From assembly GCF_026151205.1 (NCBI RefSeq), contig NC_087073.1:12183578-12247577 (forward strand): DNA of 64,000 nucleotides, written 5' to 3'. Positions 43,138 through 56,300 of the stretch are shown here, piece after piece (positions within the stretch are counted from its first letter, which is position 1; every line of letters begins with the position of its first letter). The DNA is from Bolinopsis microptera. Taxonomy: Eukaryota > Ctenophora > Tentaculata > Lobata > Bolinopsidae. Made by a program: the position numbers and the translations under genes. The notes below the pieces were generated by a model. That model searched no databases. It was not told where the DNA came from and was given only the letters and a program-made list of their open reading frames with translations.

Positions 43138-43495
43138 AGTTTTACAGACTGCTGCTAGAGTCCATAATTTCTGTATTTTCCCCTCTAGTTCTAGGGATCT
43201 GCATATTTGTCAGATTGGGCCATTTTATTTTTGGGTTTAGTTTATTTTTCCTGTGACGAGCAATTTAAACAAGAATTTGCTACTGTTGAATCTAATTTAT
43301 TAGTTTTACTTATATTATATACTTTTTGTCTCATTTTATTGCTTTTTTAAAGAAAATCAGTCATGTAGGTCCTAGGAAACCAATGCAATTTCTTCCACTA
43401 ATTAATTATCAATTTTATATTTCATTCTATAAGCTAACTTTATTATATATATAATACATGTATTTAGTTACATTAATCTGTTGTTTGCCGTAGCT

Positions 43496-43918
43496 ATGTC
43501 TCAAGCAGCAGCGAGGCAGTTCGTGCGGCGCGTGCTCCCGACAGTGTGTCGTGCATCCCGCCCAATCTGCACTATTGCACTCCGCAAACTCGCTCTGCAC
43601 CCCACCCAGCAGTTTCCTCAACTCCACAACCCCAACACTATCTCCAAACGGAACGGGGGTGGCTGGACCTCAGACACCATCTTGGAAAGGATCTTCTACG
43701 TGTTGAAAAGCTACGACAAGGTAGATCCTGAGAAGGTGCATCTGGACGCGGACCTAGTCAAGGACCTGGGATTAGACAGTCTGGATATTGTGGAGGTGTG
43801 TTATCACATGGAACGGAGTATGATGACCTGGATATCAGACGATGAGCGGGAAACCATTGAGACTGTCAGGGATATTTGGGAGGTTGTCATGCACAAGCTT
43901 CTCTATAAGCTAGCTTGA
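43496..43918 (+). CDS. NDUFAB1: Mitochondrial acyl carrier protein (NDUFAB1-type), intronless
   Basis: 140 aa. Residues 1-35 are Arg/Ala-rich without acidic residues (MSQAAARQFVRRVLP...), a mitochondrial targeting sequence. The ACP fold follows: ILERIFYVLKSYDKVDPEKV, then DLGLDSLD with Ser95, the 4'-phosphopantetheine site. By family it carries acyl chains in mitochondrial fatty-acid synthesis, supports LYR proteins and iron-sulphur assembly, and is a subunit of complex I. Oddity: the acidic EDEFGFEI of most ACPs is replaced by ERSMMTWI, though the segment after it (ETVRDIWEVV) aligns without gaps. ATG 43496 is preferred; TTGCCGTAG just upstream looks like a splice acceptor, leaving a 2-nt leader. 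Lying between two intron-bearing genes, it could be a retrocopy. An ATTAAA signal lies at 44104. Confidence 0.9.
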   Translation: MSQAAARQFVRRVLPTVCRASRPICTIALRKLALHPTQQFPQLHNPNTISKRNGGGWTSDTILERIFYVLKSYDKVDPEKVHLDADLVKDLGLDSLDIVEVCYHMERSMMTWISDDERETIETVRDIWEVVMHKLLYKLA

Positions 43919-44103
43919 GTTGCTCTGTCCATATATATTACATTTCTTTTCTAAAGATTTTTCTAAGAAATATTTTGTAATTTACGGTTTAGTCTCAGGT
44001 ATATACCCAAATTTGGCCTAGAATACTAACAGCGTCGATGAAGAGCCATTATGTATCCACCTCCTAATTGTATAAATGCTGCATAGATCGGAATGATTTC
44101 ATA

Positions 44104-44109
44104 ATTAAA
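44104..44109 (+). other. Possible polyadenylation signal (ATTAAA)
   Basis: ATTAAA lies 186 bp after the acyl carrier protein stop codon and 260 bp before the next start codon. It is a common variant signal; use is inferred. Confidence 0.35.
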
Positions 44110-44370
44110 AAGCACTTAAAAATGCTTTTCAAGATGCGTTTGTACTCTACAGTTGTATTGTGTCTATTTAAACAAAATAATTGAGTGTATCATAGGTCAG
44201 AATGATTTAGTAAAATTACGATTAAGTTATTAAATTATAATTAGTTATTACAGGACTGACTTTGTCTAAAATGAATACATTTTAACCCATTGCTTTGATC
44301 ACCAACAAACAAAACTCAAAAATCAATCAATATCAGTTATTTTACTATTATATTGTAGGTAGGGGTTATT

Positions 44371-47300
44371 ATGGATAACGGTGGCAAAGAGGCCTTTACA
44401 TTAAACTCTAATACCAAAGACGCCCCGGAACGAGCGACCAATAGTGAGGTACGCACAGAATTTAATGGGCAATGGGCACTTCACAATTATTCTATCAGTA
44501 TTATAATGCTATCTCTGACCACCGTTGCTTTACCGAAGAATTTGTGATGTTTCTGAGATCTAGATTATTGAAATATTTAAACGTACCAGGTATCAGATCA
44601 AGGAGTGAAGGAGACGGCAGGGGAGGAGGAAGCAGAGGAGACAGAAGATGACGAGGGAGACGATGAACTGTTAGAACAGGAGTTATTAGAAAGAGAAGAG
44701 GGGGAGGAGGGGGAGGATGATGCAGGGGACGAGATGAGTGGGGATGAGGAGAACGATGCTCCCAATGGTATGTAAATTTCAGCAGCTAAATATTTAATTT
44801 GTGGTGATTTAAAATCTTTACCGCTCTGACGGAATGATTGCTTCTGATCGTTATGTCATCTCAGATCAATGACTTTGGAATTTACTAATCTGAAAAATTA
44901 AAATTGCTTTTTGTGTGTCGATTAATCACATACATTTTAAAATATAGTATTAAGCGATTATAACATAAAATATTTTAGATGATACAGAAAAGACTGACAA
45001 GAAGAAGAAACGTAAGAATATTAGAAAAATGATGAACGAGGATGAACTAGCTGAGGAAACAAGATTGGAACAAGAGAGGGAAATGGAAAGAATTAGGTGG
45101 TTGAGGGAGCTACACGAGAAGTCTCTAGCGGAGGAGAGGGAGAAGAAGAAGTTTCTTCAGGAAGAGAGAAAGAAACAGAAAAGCGAGGAATCTACTTCAA
45201 ATCAAGTCATTCTGTTGGATGATGACAGTGATCACGGACTTGGAGAACCCCAGAAAGAAAGGTCTGTGTTCGTTTAATTTTAGTTTTTGGAATCTTCATG
45301 TTTCTCGTGACAAGAAATGAATAAAAAATGGCCCTTCGAAATTATACTTCAGCGGATTTCAGTTCTGTGCTAGCGTTGATAACAATTTTACATTATTGTA
45401 TTTGTATTCCGATTCATGCAAAACTAAAAGTAAATACTAAATACTAAATAGCAAAGTGTGTAAGGAGTATTTGTCTACATCTTTGTGTACTGTTCTCGTA
45501 TTACCATGTTCCTGAGCTGACGTACCTTGATTTATCTACATCCACCATCGTATTCAAGGAGCTTTTGTGAGATAAGAAAATAGATAAAGGATCAGCCACA
45601 TCTTGATGTTTAGCCTGTTTCGTAGTTACACTTCTTCAATTCCCACTGTTTGGATAATGGTTATATTATATATATATGTAATAATTGTTGTGACGATATT
45701 GTTTGTCCATATTATTACTCACTCGCACCAACCATTCGCTGAGCTGCTCCTGTTATTCTGAAGTAGTCACTAATCACTATGCTCTGTATATCGGAAAATG
45801 TATCCTAAAGTACAAATGGCATCCTTTACCTGCCGAATACCGCTGTTTGAGTCGTGGCAGTTCTTGTAAATGTCAGAGAACATGCCAACACAGTGCCCAG
45901 TTCAACAACAAAACCTTTGAGAGGACTAGGTTTGGTATGTTTGCGGTTGTTGAATGTTTCAACCTTAGACTTTGAAGTAAGTTTTAGTACTTGTATTGTA
46001 GTTGGGATTTTTTCCAGCAGTTAAGACAGAAAGGGTAAATTAGTTAATGAAGGAGTGAAGGCTGCTCACGTTTAGCTAAACCAAATAAGATTAATTTTTA
46101 TTCCTGTTACACAATACATAATAATATAATATAGTCAACTATATTATAATAGTAACAAGATTGTCCCGTTACGCCAGACACTTTCAGAAAACCGAAGAAA
46201 GAACCCACCGTAATCACGCTATCAAGTGACGAAAGCGAACCGGAATCAGACAAACCGCTGACCGGATACGATGACACGACAGCGTTCGTGGGAGGCATGC
46301 ACACGGATGACACTAAGAACGTGACAGATAATCAGGGACGAGTTTTGGTGAATGTTAACCATCCTCCAGATGAGCAGGATATCTTCCTTACTGACAAACT
46401 TGCTAAAACCGTTAAACCTCATCAGGTGAGTTTAATTAGGGATTAAATAATATCATTAATTAAATTGTATCATTAATGGTTAAGTTAGGATATTTTATAT
46501 AAATGGGTATCTTTTTTCCATTATGTTAAGTTCAATTTATCAAATACTTTCAATGAGCTAGTAATGGATCTTTGTTTCCTGCCCCGTATGTGTGTTTGCC
46601 TCCCCGTAGGGGGTTAAAGGAACTTATTTCGCCACTTCCCGCCACTTGTGAAGAAGTTGAAACGGTTATGTTAAATAGGCACTGTCACTAATGTAATACT
46701 GCTGCATGGTTTTAAAGTATCATGTTTTGAAATTAGGTCCTATCGTTTTGGCACTTTGCCGAGAAATTTTATACATAATGAGTAAAATGTTTAGGTTGAC
46801 CTCACCCACCTCACGTTTTGAATTACATTATATTTAAAGCTTATTAAAAAAATTAACCAAATGTCTAACATCTGTTTATTAATTTATTAATTATATGTAC
46901 ATTATTTATTAATTATATGTACATTATTATAAAGATAATCCACAAATGTTACATCTAAGTCTAACATAACGTTCCGACAAAATTAACATTAAATAGCTAC
47001 GGCATGCGCGGCATATCGAATGCCCATTTCCTAGAAATGAATTATGGATGATAACAACTGATGGTACCGCTTCTAAGTAAAATACATTATATCATATTAT
47101 ATAATATTCTTTAAAACCTCTGCAGAAGTAGACAATAACTGTAACAATAACTGCATAATTAAACCGAGTTTTTATGAGGTGCTTAGAAGTTACTCGTCTG
47201 TGAGAACTCGCGATGACACCAAACTTTCCTTACAGATTGGAGGAATTAGGTTTCTGTACGACAACATAATAGAGTCTGTGTCGAGGTTCAACTCAAGTCC

Positions 47301-50300
47301 GGGATTCGGGTGCATACTAGCTCACACCATGGGTCTGGGCAAAACACTCCAAACTATCAGGTACCAAACTAACTCGAGAGAACCCATGTCAACAGTCTGT
47401 CAGTCTAGATAGATTTTCAATAGACTGTTGTATCTATAATATAGATAGATTCTATATTGAATATGTAGACTTTTAAAAAGGTAGCAATAATGTTCTGCGA
47501 AATATGATATTGTCCACAAACCCGGAAGTAACCAGATCTCCTGTTCCTAGCTTTGTTGACTGCTGTCTGCGGAACACTCCCGCACACACTGTTCTCATTG
47601 TGGTACCAGTTAACGTGCTACAAAACTGGTGTAATGAGTTTGATATGTGGGTTCCTAAAGATCACACAGTAGTTGGCGAGGGATCCGCCCGAACCTATCC
47701 GCTCTATGTTATTAACGATCTGTTGAAGACTTTCCAAGCTCGAGCTACGCTGATCAAAAAGTGGAATGAGACTGGAGGAGTGATGATTCTTGGGTTTGTT
47801 AAATTTACTTTTTCACACTGCAGTTTTCTGCCTCCCAGATTATTTCAATAATTTCCCTATGCTACATACTATGCTACAACCACAAAAAGCTGGCCTCTAA
47901 ATTTTTTGCTCAAGTTAGTTAAATTCTAATGTAATTTCAAGCTTTAGGTTGCCAGCTTTTTGTGACCATGGTATAGTCTGTTGAGATTAACCTACCAGCG
48001 ACTGGTTCTTTAGAAATCTCGAGTCTAGGGCGTTAATTCTGAGTTAACCTGTACCAACCTTTTGTCCGTGGGAGATTTCGTACATCTCTCGGTTTAACCT
48101 TACAGCTTAAAGCACGTGTATTTTTCTCCAGGTATGAGATGTTCAGACTGCTAGCACTGACGGAGCCATCTTACGCAGTGTCGCGCAAGCTTTGTCGCAA
48201 GAGGCGCAAGCGCGGGGCTCCTGTAAAGGAGGTGTGTGATATAGACGAGGAGGAGTTCTACATGGACCTCCTGACAGGTAACAAGATACACAGTACACTG
48301 TACTTACAGTACTACAGTAAACACTGTACAATGTCTACCCCGTGTTACATGAGTTTATTATATATAGAAGATTCTCGAAGGTTCTTTTCTGAATCTTGTA
48401 TTTTGGATTTTATCTGAAAAATCAAATTATGTAGATCTCGCAAGATTGAAAAGGTTTTAGATTAAAAATAAAGATGGTAATGTTATATATGCTATGCTTG
48501 TTATCTTTACTTTTAAAAACATGAATACAGTTTATAAATATAATAATAAAATATAATAATAGATATCGTACGTTCAAGAGCATGTTTTAAAAAGATGGCA
48601 CCATTTTGTATCAGATTTTGTGCTAATCTTTAAACACGTGTACTGTATCATTTAAGCGCTGTTAAAATGTTTAGGACTCATCTTTTTTGCCGGTTGGAGT
48701 TGTGATATTTCTTGTTGAAATGCATACCTAACGAATAAGAACTGGTCTATTTAGCAATATAAAACATTGCATAAATATATATAATTTCTTGAACTGAAAA
48801 ATTCTATTTCGCAATATTATCTAGGATTGTTTACCAATTAATGTAGTATACAATTACGAACATATATTGTATAATATGCAGTTATATGTTCGTATCATGC
48901 TCGTATCATGTAATAATATATCACATAAAAAGCTACAAATTATATTTGTGTTGCGCCATACTCACAATACTGCACAAATAAATAAAATGAATATTAAATA
49001 TTGGCTGAAAAAATGCATGTAAACTGGTAATCAAGCATATGCCTTGTCTGTCCTCAAAGTTATAATAAAATACGAACTCTTGTTGTCCAGCTGGCTTTAC
49101 AGCCGGAGCAACCTTTAATCTTGCTTCACGATTTCATAGCATGGGTCCCAGACAATCTCTCATAAGTGCAGCAGATGACCGCCTAAGTACAAATAACACT
49201 CTCTGAAATAGCTAAGAAGAAGTTTGATTACACATTTTGATCAAAGTTTGTCTATTGAGGAAACAACCTTGAAATTAGTAGAGATCGATATAATTATCCG
49301 GTGAGATGGTAACTTTTCGTCTTTACTCCACCTCCACCTTTAATGTTATAGTAAGGATACGGCCTCCCCCAGATTAGCCCAAATGAAGAGCTCTTAAAAC
49401 CCAGATAATGTATAGTCTTGTGAAGGTATGATTACACTTGATAATAGTAAGCTCGTTATTGGCCCACCAGCTTCTTGATCCCGGGAACACATTATAATGG
49501 TTTAGTCTAGACCATTTACATTGGTATTCGATTATGTTCAAACTGTTTTTCTTTGAAAGTGATTTTCCTGGAATTGTTATGCGATAGTTTTATTGTTGCA
49601 TTATATCTATACGCTATATGTTCAGGTAAAAATTCGGTAACCTGTTCTATGCATTTATAGAGTTTCAAGGGTAAAACACCAAACTGTAATCCAGACTTAC
49701 AACTGGTAAAACAATCACTGCTGCGGGTTAAGAATTCTCTACTCGACCTAAATGATCCCCTTAATGGTGTTATCCGTTACTCCCCCCCCCCCCCCCCCCA
49801 TCCTATATAACCTCTACAACATAACCATCACTCCCTCCAAGCTATAATCACGTACCAAAATGTCACGTGAACAAAACATTCTGTCACTGTCTTATCGAAT
49901 ATCCCATATTATATTTCTTTTACTTTATTGTACACCAGCGAGGGGAAGAGCCACACACACAAACCCAGGATGTACATAGTAGAGATTCTGTTGAGTAGAT
50001 GTTGATAGCTGGTAACAATCCACCACCAGGTTTTCCTCGCAGTCACCACTCTCACTCAATACTCACCACTTTAACTGAAGTAACACTTTTTTTGGGAGGA
50101 TCCAGCTCACCGACAAAGCCACTAAAACATTGAACTAATACATGTGTCATTACTCTCTGCAACCGTCGACATTACCAACTGGTTTTCTTTCTAGCGAGAA
50201 TCTCGCTCATTTGCAGGCAGATCTTGTAATGATTGTGTTGACAAAGGGCTTGCCGACAATACACACTAAGTTGCCTTTATTATGTGTTTAGTTTTATGAA

Positions 50301-53300
50301 TATTTAATACATCAACTGAAGTACTCGTTCGGTTGTTGTGATATTTTTCCTTAGATAATTTTACAAAGCACCGTCATTTCCTCTTGATCGGATCTCACCC
50401 TCTGTGATGACAAAAGGAACCCGCAGTGAGGACTGAGGATACTGTTATCAAAGTATTGATTTTTGTCTCGTTTAAAGTAAACCTGGCTTAACATCAAAGA
50501 ATACTTCCTTCACAATGTCTGGTGCATTAGTATTGATGAGTCACTATTTAATTTTAACCAGTTATAATATTGGATTGCCACGTAATAATAAGACACCGTT
50601 TCCATGTGATTAGTATTGGCTAGTAACATTAACACCCTCATTTTATGTAATTCGATGTCTTTAAATTGTTTTTGGGAATCAAGTTTTATAGCCTCAGCAA
50701 GTTTTATAGCCTTGCTTCATAATTTCATGGGTGCCGTTTAATTTACAAGCACAAATAATCACCTCTCTGAAGCAGCCCAGAATTAGTCTGTTACACGTTG
50801 ATGATTGATGCAATGTATGTCTATTGCGACTTATTATATATGGTCAATATTTTGAAATTATTGTGAAATCAGTAGAGATTGATGACTATCTGCTGAGTCG
50901 ATATAATAGGTTTTCGTATTACCTCATCGCCAGTGTTGAATATATATTATATATATGGATACATCATAATGTAATATGTAGTAACGATATGTCTTCTCTT
51001 CTTCTCGACCAATATTGGCGAGTCACATTAACAGTTAACACTATCATTAAAAGTGAACTTAAATGGCTTTAAAACTGTCGGCTAACAATTCCCACGTTTT
51101 TCTAGCAACTCAAAGATCCCTGTTATATCCTGGACCGGATCTCATTGTCTGCGACGAGGGACACAGAATAAAGAATGCTCACGCCACTATTTCTAAAGCT
51201 CTCAAAAAAGTCAAAACCAGGTACGATGCATGTTTTATCAATTGCAGACCATTGTGTAACGTGTCTTGGAGCGAACATTCCAGAAAGTTGTTGTTTTATA
51301 AACGGTACATGGCACATTTTTACTGGTTCCGCTGTAGTTTAACCAGACATTTCTTAATTTAGTTACTTTTCCTAACCCAACCTTCACAGGCGGAGGATAG
51401 TGTTGACGGGATATCCTCTACAAAATAATCTGGAAGAATATTGGTGCATGGTGGATTTCGTTCGACCTAACTTTTTGGGAACAAAGAACGAGTTTAATAA
51501 CATGTTTGTGAGACCGATAGAGAACGGACAGTGTGTTGATAGCACGTTCAAGGTGAACACGCCCTGCTGGTTATGGTATCTTATATATATCTCGTGGCTG
51601 AAATTCTTTGAAATCGCTGAAATGTGCGTCACGTGAATAAGTGGGATTAGTCTAGTTTTAAAGGTTTTGTTTCCCTCAGGACACGCAGTTGATGAAGTTC
51701 AGATCGCATGTTCTACACAGTTTACTTGAAGGATTTGTTCAGAGGTATGCTGTGTTCCTGTTTATATGAGCATAAAAGTCTCGTTTTTGAAACTTTTGCA
51801 TTCTGCACGAAAGATTACATGATAGATATGAGATCATAGATCGGGCCAATTATTCGGTCATAGTTCACAGTGCATGATGGTTGCGTTATAATGGAACGCG
51901 CGCTAATGTTTTGCAACACCTACTCTTTTTGTACTCACTTCACTTAGCGCGGCGTCACGTACGAACATACGCGCGAACTTTTGCTTTTCAATTTTATTCT
52001 CGCACGCTAGATAATTAAATTATTATGAGTTAAGAGCAGTGGCGTAACGAAGGGCCCCGCTGACCCGTTTGCCGTTTTGCTCTAGAAACACCGGCGTATC
52101 CTCTAAAATCACCTAATTTGTTCACCAACAGCCAACGTTACGCCACTGGTTGAAAGGGTAATTTTGAGAGTATAATCACTCCTGCGATCAATGAACGTCA
52201 TTCGATATTGCCTTGTTAGCCAGAGTGACTGGATATTTGAATCCCAGCGAGAAGACAGAGGGCTAGTAATAACTGCTTAGTGCTTGCAAACTATTGATCA
52301 GGCCCGAGGTTCACATGCCCCCTAAAGTTTTATGATTGACTGGTTATTGGGATAGCGCTGCCACGGCGAACACTTCTCCCTGGAATTGGCTACACTGATC
52401 CTGGACCTGTCCTTCCATCTCGAGATTTCTAAACTGTGAATGACTGGGCATTCGCCATATCTAACCAGCTGTATAAGTTGTTTTTTTCAGTGGCAGAACA
52501 TAAAGTTGTGCCGCCCAACTCACTTTTTTGTCGGAACCCTTTAAGTTATCGCCGAATGTCGATTATCGGTCTATATTTGTGATCTCTGAAACAGATGATA
52601 CTGGTTAAGTCTAGACCTATGACCTATTTAGTTCAAACTGCTTTTCTTTCAATTGATAAGTTATAGACTTATTGTTACGCGACTGTATTCATTGTATTTT
52701 AGAGAAAAGACCCGTATCCTGTATAATAGGCGGTAGCCCTTTTTTCGGTCGGGGCCCTTTCTACCGAATCTCGAACACTCTGAAATATGTCTATTCGGTT
52801 CTCATAAAGTCTCACTTTGTAAATTTTATGGGCCATATTTAGTCGCTTTCCGTTACACTTGGTCTAACTCACCTGGTACCAATCGGTGAGTTGAAAATCT
52901 CCAATCTTGGGGATACAGTTCAGTCTTCATACGCAATTCGAATGCAGTATTATATCTGCTCTATTTTGCGGACACTTTGCAGAATTTGGAAGGTATTTCA
53001 TAAATATTCAGAATTGGATATATTAAGAAATGCTCCACTTTCCCAGTACAGTGTATCGCAAATCTATAGATTCCATATTGTAAGGCTTACCTCATATCAC
53101 AGTCATTCCGGCAATATCAATAAGATTTTTCGCTTTGTAATTCGGTCGTTCCAAGTGTTGGCCAGATAATGATAACGCTTTGAGTAAGAAGTTTAACTCC
53201 AAACATCAATGAGATTGGCCCTCTTTGATAAGCATCAAAGTTAAAAGGTTTACTTCATATTACCGTGTGCATATGGTCGGGGCCCTTTTTGCTTTTTCTT

Positions 53301-56300
53301 TTAACTGAATGCCGTGAAATATGTCCATTTCTATCTCACGATCCCTCAATGTTTAAAATAAGGAAGGAGTTTTCTGCAGAACCCGGTTCCAACACCTGGT
53401 GCCTGTATCTTTGAAGCTTTGACTAAACTCTCCCAACAGCCCTACTTTCTCAGGGTAATGTGTCAGAAATCTATAGATTGGGTGTTGTAAGGCTTGTATC
53501 CCAGTCATTCTGGCAAGAGCTGTAAACTCCCATCGTGATTACGATGGTTATGGCGTTTTGTAATTCGCTGGTGACAAGTGCAAGAAAAGGGAGGAGAATG
53601 CTTTGAATAATTTGACACTTAGAAGCTAAACTCCCAAACATCAGATATTTTACCACCGGATGATCCTCTTTGATACGCATCAAAGTAAAAAGATTAACTA
53701 AACATTTAGTATTTACCAATTTCCAAAGCTTTGGCAACCAAGGTTTAGCACTCACTGGAGTGATTGGATAATACAAGCTGAACTCATTCCGCTGATAGCC
53801 AGTAATGTGCCCGTCGCTGGAAAGCGTATTAATCCTCCTCTTACTAACAAGTCGCCTAAACAAGCTGCTAAAGGGTCTGACCTGGCCAGCTAATTAACAA
53901 GCCATTAACCCCCGATGTGTGGGCACCCTAACTCCAGCTCAATTAGACCGGGCACTTTCAACTAGATTCTAATTGCAGGCGAGACCAGAGCATTCTGCAG
54001 CACACTCTACAAAGTAAAACGGAGTATGTGCTGTGTGTCAAGATGACGCCCGTGCAGAGGCGATTACTCAAGCGGTTTGCTGCTGATATGGAGATAGATG
54101 GAGCGGTTAACCCCATCTACGCCTTTACTGTTCTTACCAAGGTTCGCTTTGTGATGAAAACCCAATCCATTATTCATTGAGTATAAAGGAGTATAAACCT
54201 AGAACATTAATCGTAAATGAATTGACAACACTTGGTATGGGGTTATATTTAAAATTGTAATTGGTTGAAATTGCATGATTATTATTCGACATCCAGGGGG
54301 CAATGACAAAATTTGGTGATGACACCCTAGTCCACAATTTGGTAAATTTTGGCTTGTTAACACCAAACTCCCAGATTTGGAACCACCCTGATGTATTACA
54401 AGAGGTGGTTGCATCCAGTAAGATTGATGATCTGGATGTGGACCTTCCCAAAGCCAGCACCAAGCTCTCACTAGAATGGGCACAGGATGAGTTAGTTGGC
54501 ATGAGAAGGGGAGTCGTCGAGGATGGAGCCAAAATGGTCCTTCTTCTGGGCATCATTGAAGAAGCTGTCGCTATTGGAGACAAAGTACGTTCACCGCGTG
54601 TGATGTTCAATTCGTAACCACAATATTCATTCTATGTGTACTACTGACTAGATGTGCGGTATTTAATGTACAATGTGCTATGTTTTATACATGCCAGTTG
54701 TATTTTCACGAATTTGTTTTGCATATTATATTTCAAATTATCTCAGGTGGTCGTATTTAGTCAGTCTCTCTTGACTCTGTCATTGGTCGAGAAGTTTCTT
54801 CAACAACGTTACCTGCCCGAAAACTGCTCTCAGAAGAATGACATCAGAAATTATTTCAATGGTGGCGAGGCTAATCCAACGGTAAGAGCTACTAGAAAAT
54901 CGAAATTTTTTGAATTCTAACTATTAGTTAATTTAGTTTTTGGCTGAAACCCTGTTCTGTCTATTTTTAGCATGTAATTTGATGTTGAAATTACAGTTCG
55001 AGCGCTAGTGTCTGTTTCCAGTTCTCAGTATTTTGTAATATTTTCAGATGCTTTATTTTATCATTCTACAGAATCGTTTAAATAATTACTTGAAGCAGAA
55101 ATCGTGGTATAATTTTATTGTACTTGACAACTATTCGCATTTCATAGCAGTCCGGACAAGGACCGAGCAGCCCAGAGTACCCAGCTCCGAAACAGCAGAG
55201 GGTAAAGTGGGCCAAAAACAAACACTACTTCCGACTAGACGGCAGCACCAACTCTCAGGTACTCTTAACATATGTATTAAAGCACCAAATTCGAGACTTG
55301 TAATTAAATATTCCCTTGTGCGTCCTGAGAGTGAGTCGTCTGCCCACTTATATCTTAAAATCCCATTATCAAACTCAATTTTCCGAGAATTTGTTTCCTG
55401 TGCTGTTCAAAAACCGAGTAAAACCAATCAACACATTGCGTCCAATATTTTGTTTCAGCTTGCACATCGTTTATACGATTCTGGAATCTAAATACTCTCT
55501 TTGTTGTTCTCGGGCAGGCACATTTCTTCTAAATGTTAATATTTTCTCGTTTTCTGTGATCTGTTTTAAACAGCCATGATGGTGATCAGGAAAATAGTTT
55601 GTTGCTAACTTCACTTCAAAAACAAATTAATTAATAGTCGTTAATTAGCTAATTAATCACCCCGCTAGGACCGAGAGCGGTTGATAAGGCAGTTCAATAA
55701 GAAAGGCGAGAGTGCTCTGGTGTTCCTCATATCAACGCGGGCCGGCTCTCTTGGAGTCAACCTTATCGGTTCAAATAGGTTAGATTTAATTTTGTATTAC
55801 TTTTTTATTACTTTTTTATTACTTTTTTATTACTCGTCTTTTCGCTACGAGACAGTATTTGATTGCTCATCCTTTTACAAGGGTGCTGTTAAGTTTCCCA
55901 TTTAGGCTAACTAATTCCAACCATTTTACTGTCTGTCTTTGTGGTTGAAGCGATGACAAGCTGCTTTCTATTTGAAATGATGACATAGGAAACGCCACAT
56001 TCCAATACTTTCGAACCCTACTTGTCAATGCCACATTTTGAAACTCTAACACTCCTCACCAGGGTGATAATTATGGATGTCTCTTGGAACCCTTGTCACG
56101 ACGCACAAGCAGTCTGCCGGATCTACCGCTACGGCCAGACCAAACAAAGCTATGTCTACCGGTTCGTAGCGGAGAACACGTTAGAGAGGACAATATACAA
56201 CAAACAGGTAGGTCTCTCCTGTTCCCCCGGCCTCGGGCAATTATCAAAATTATATCCCTAACGTTTGTAAGGTTTTGTTGCGTGAGTAAAGAGTGGTCGA

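Noticed and set aside
43481..43495. Upstream TTG start for the acyl carrier protein
   Set aside because: ATG at 43496 has a normal targeting sequence after it, and the upstream bases look like a splice acceptor.
45703..45975. Cys-rich ORF in a RAD54L2 intron
   Set aside because: Starts with TTG, has no conserved motif, and the exons at 45261 and 46188 already join in phase.
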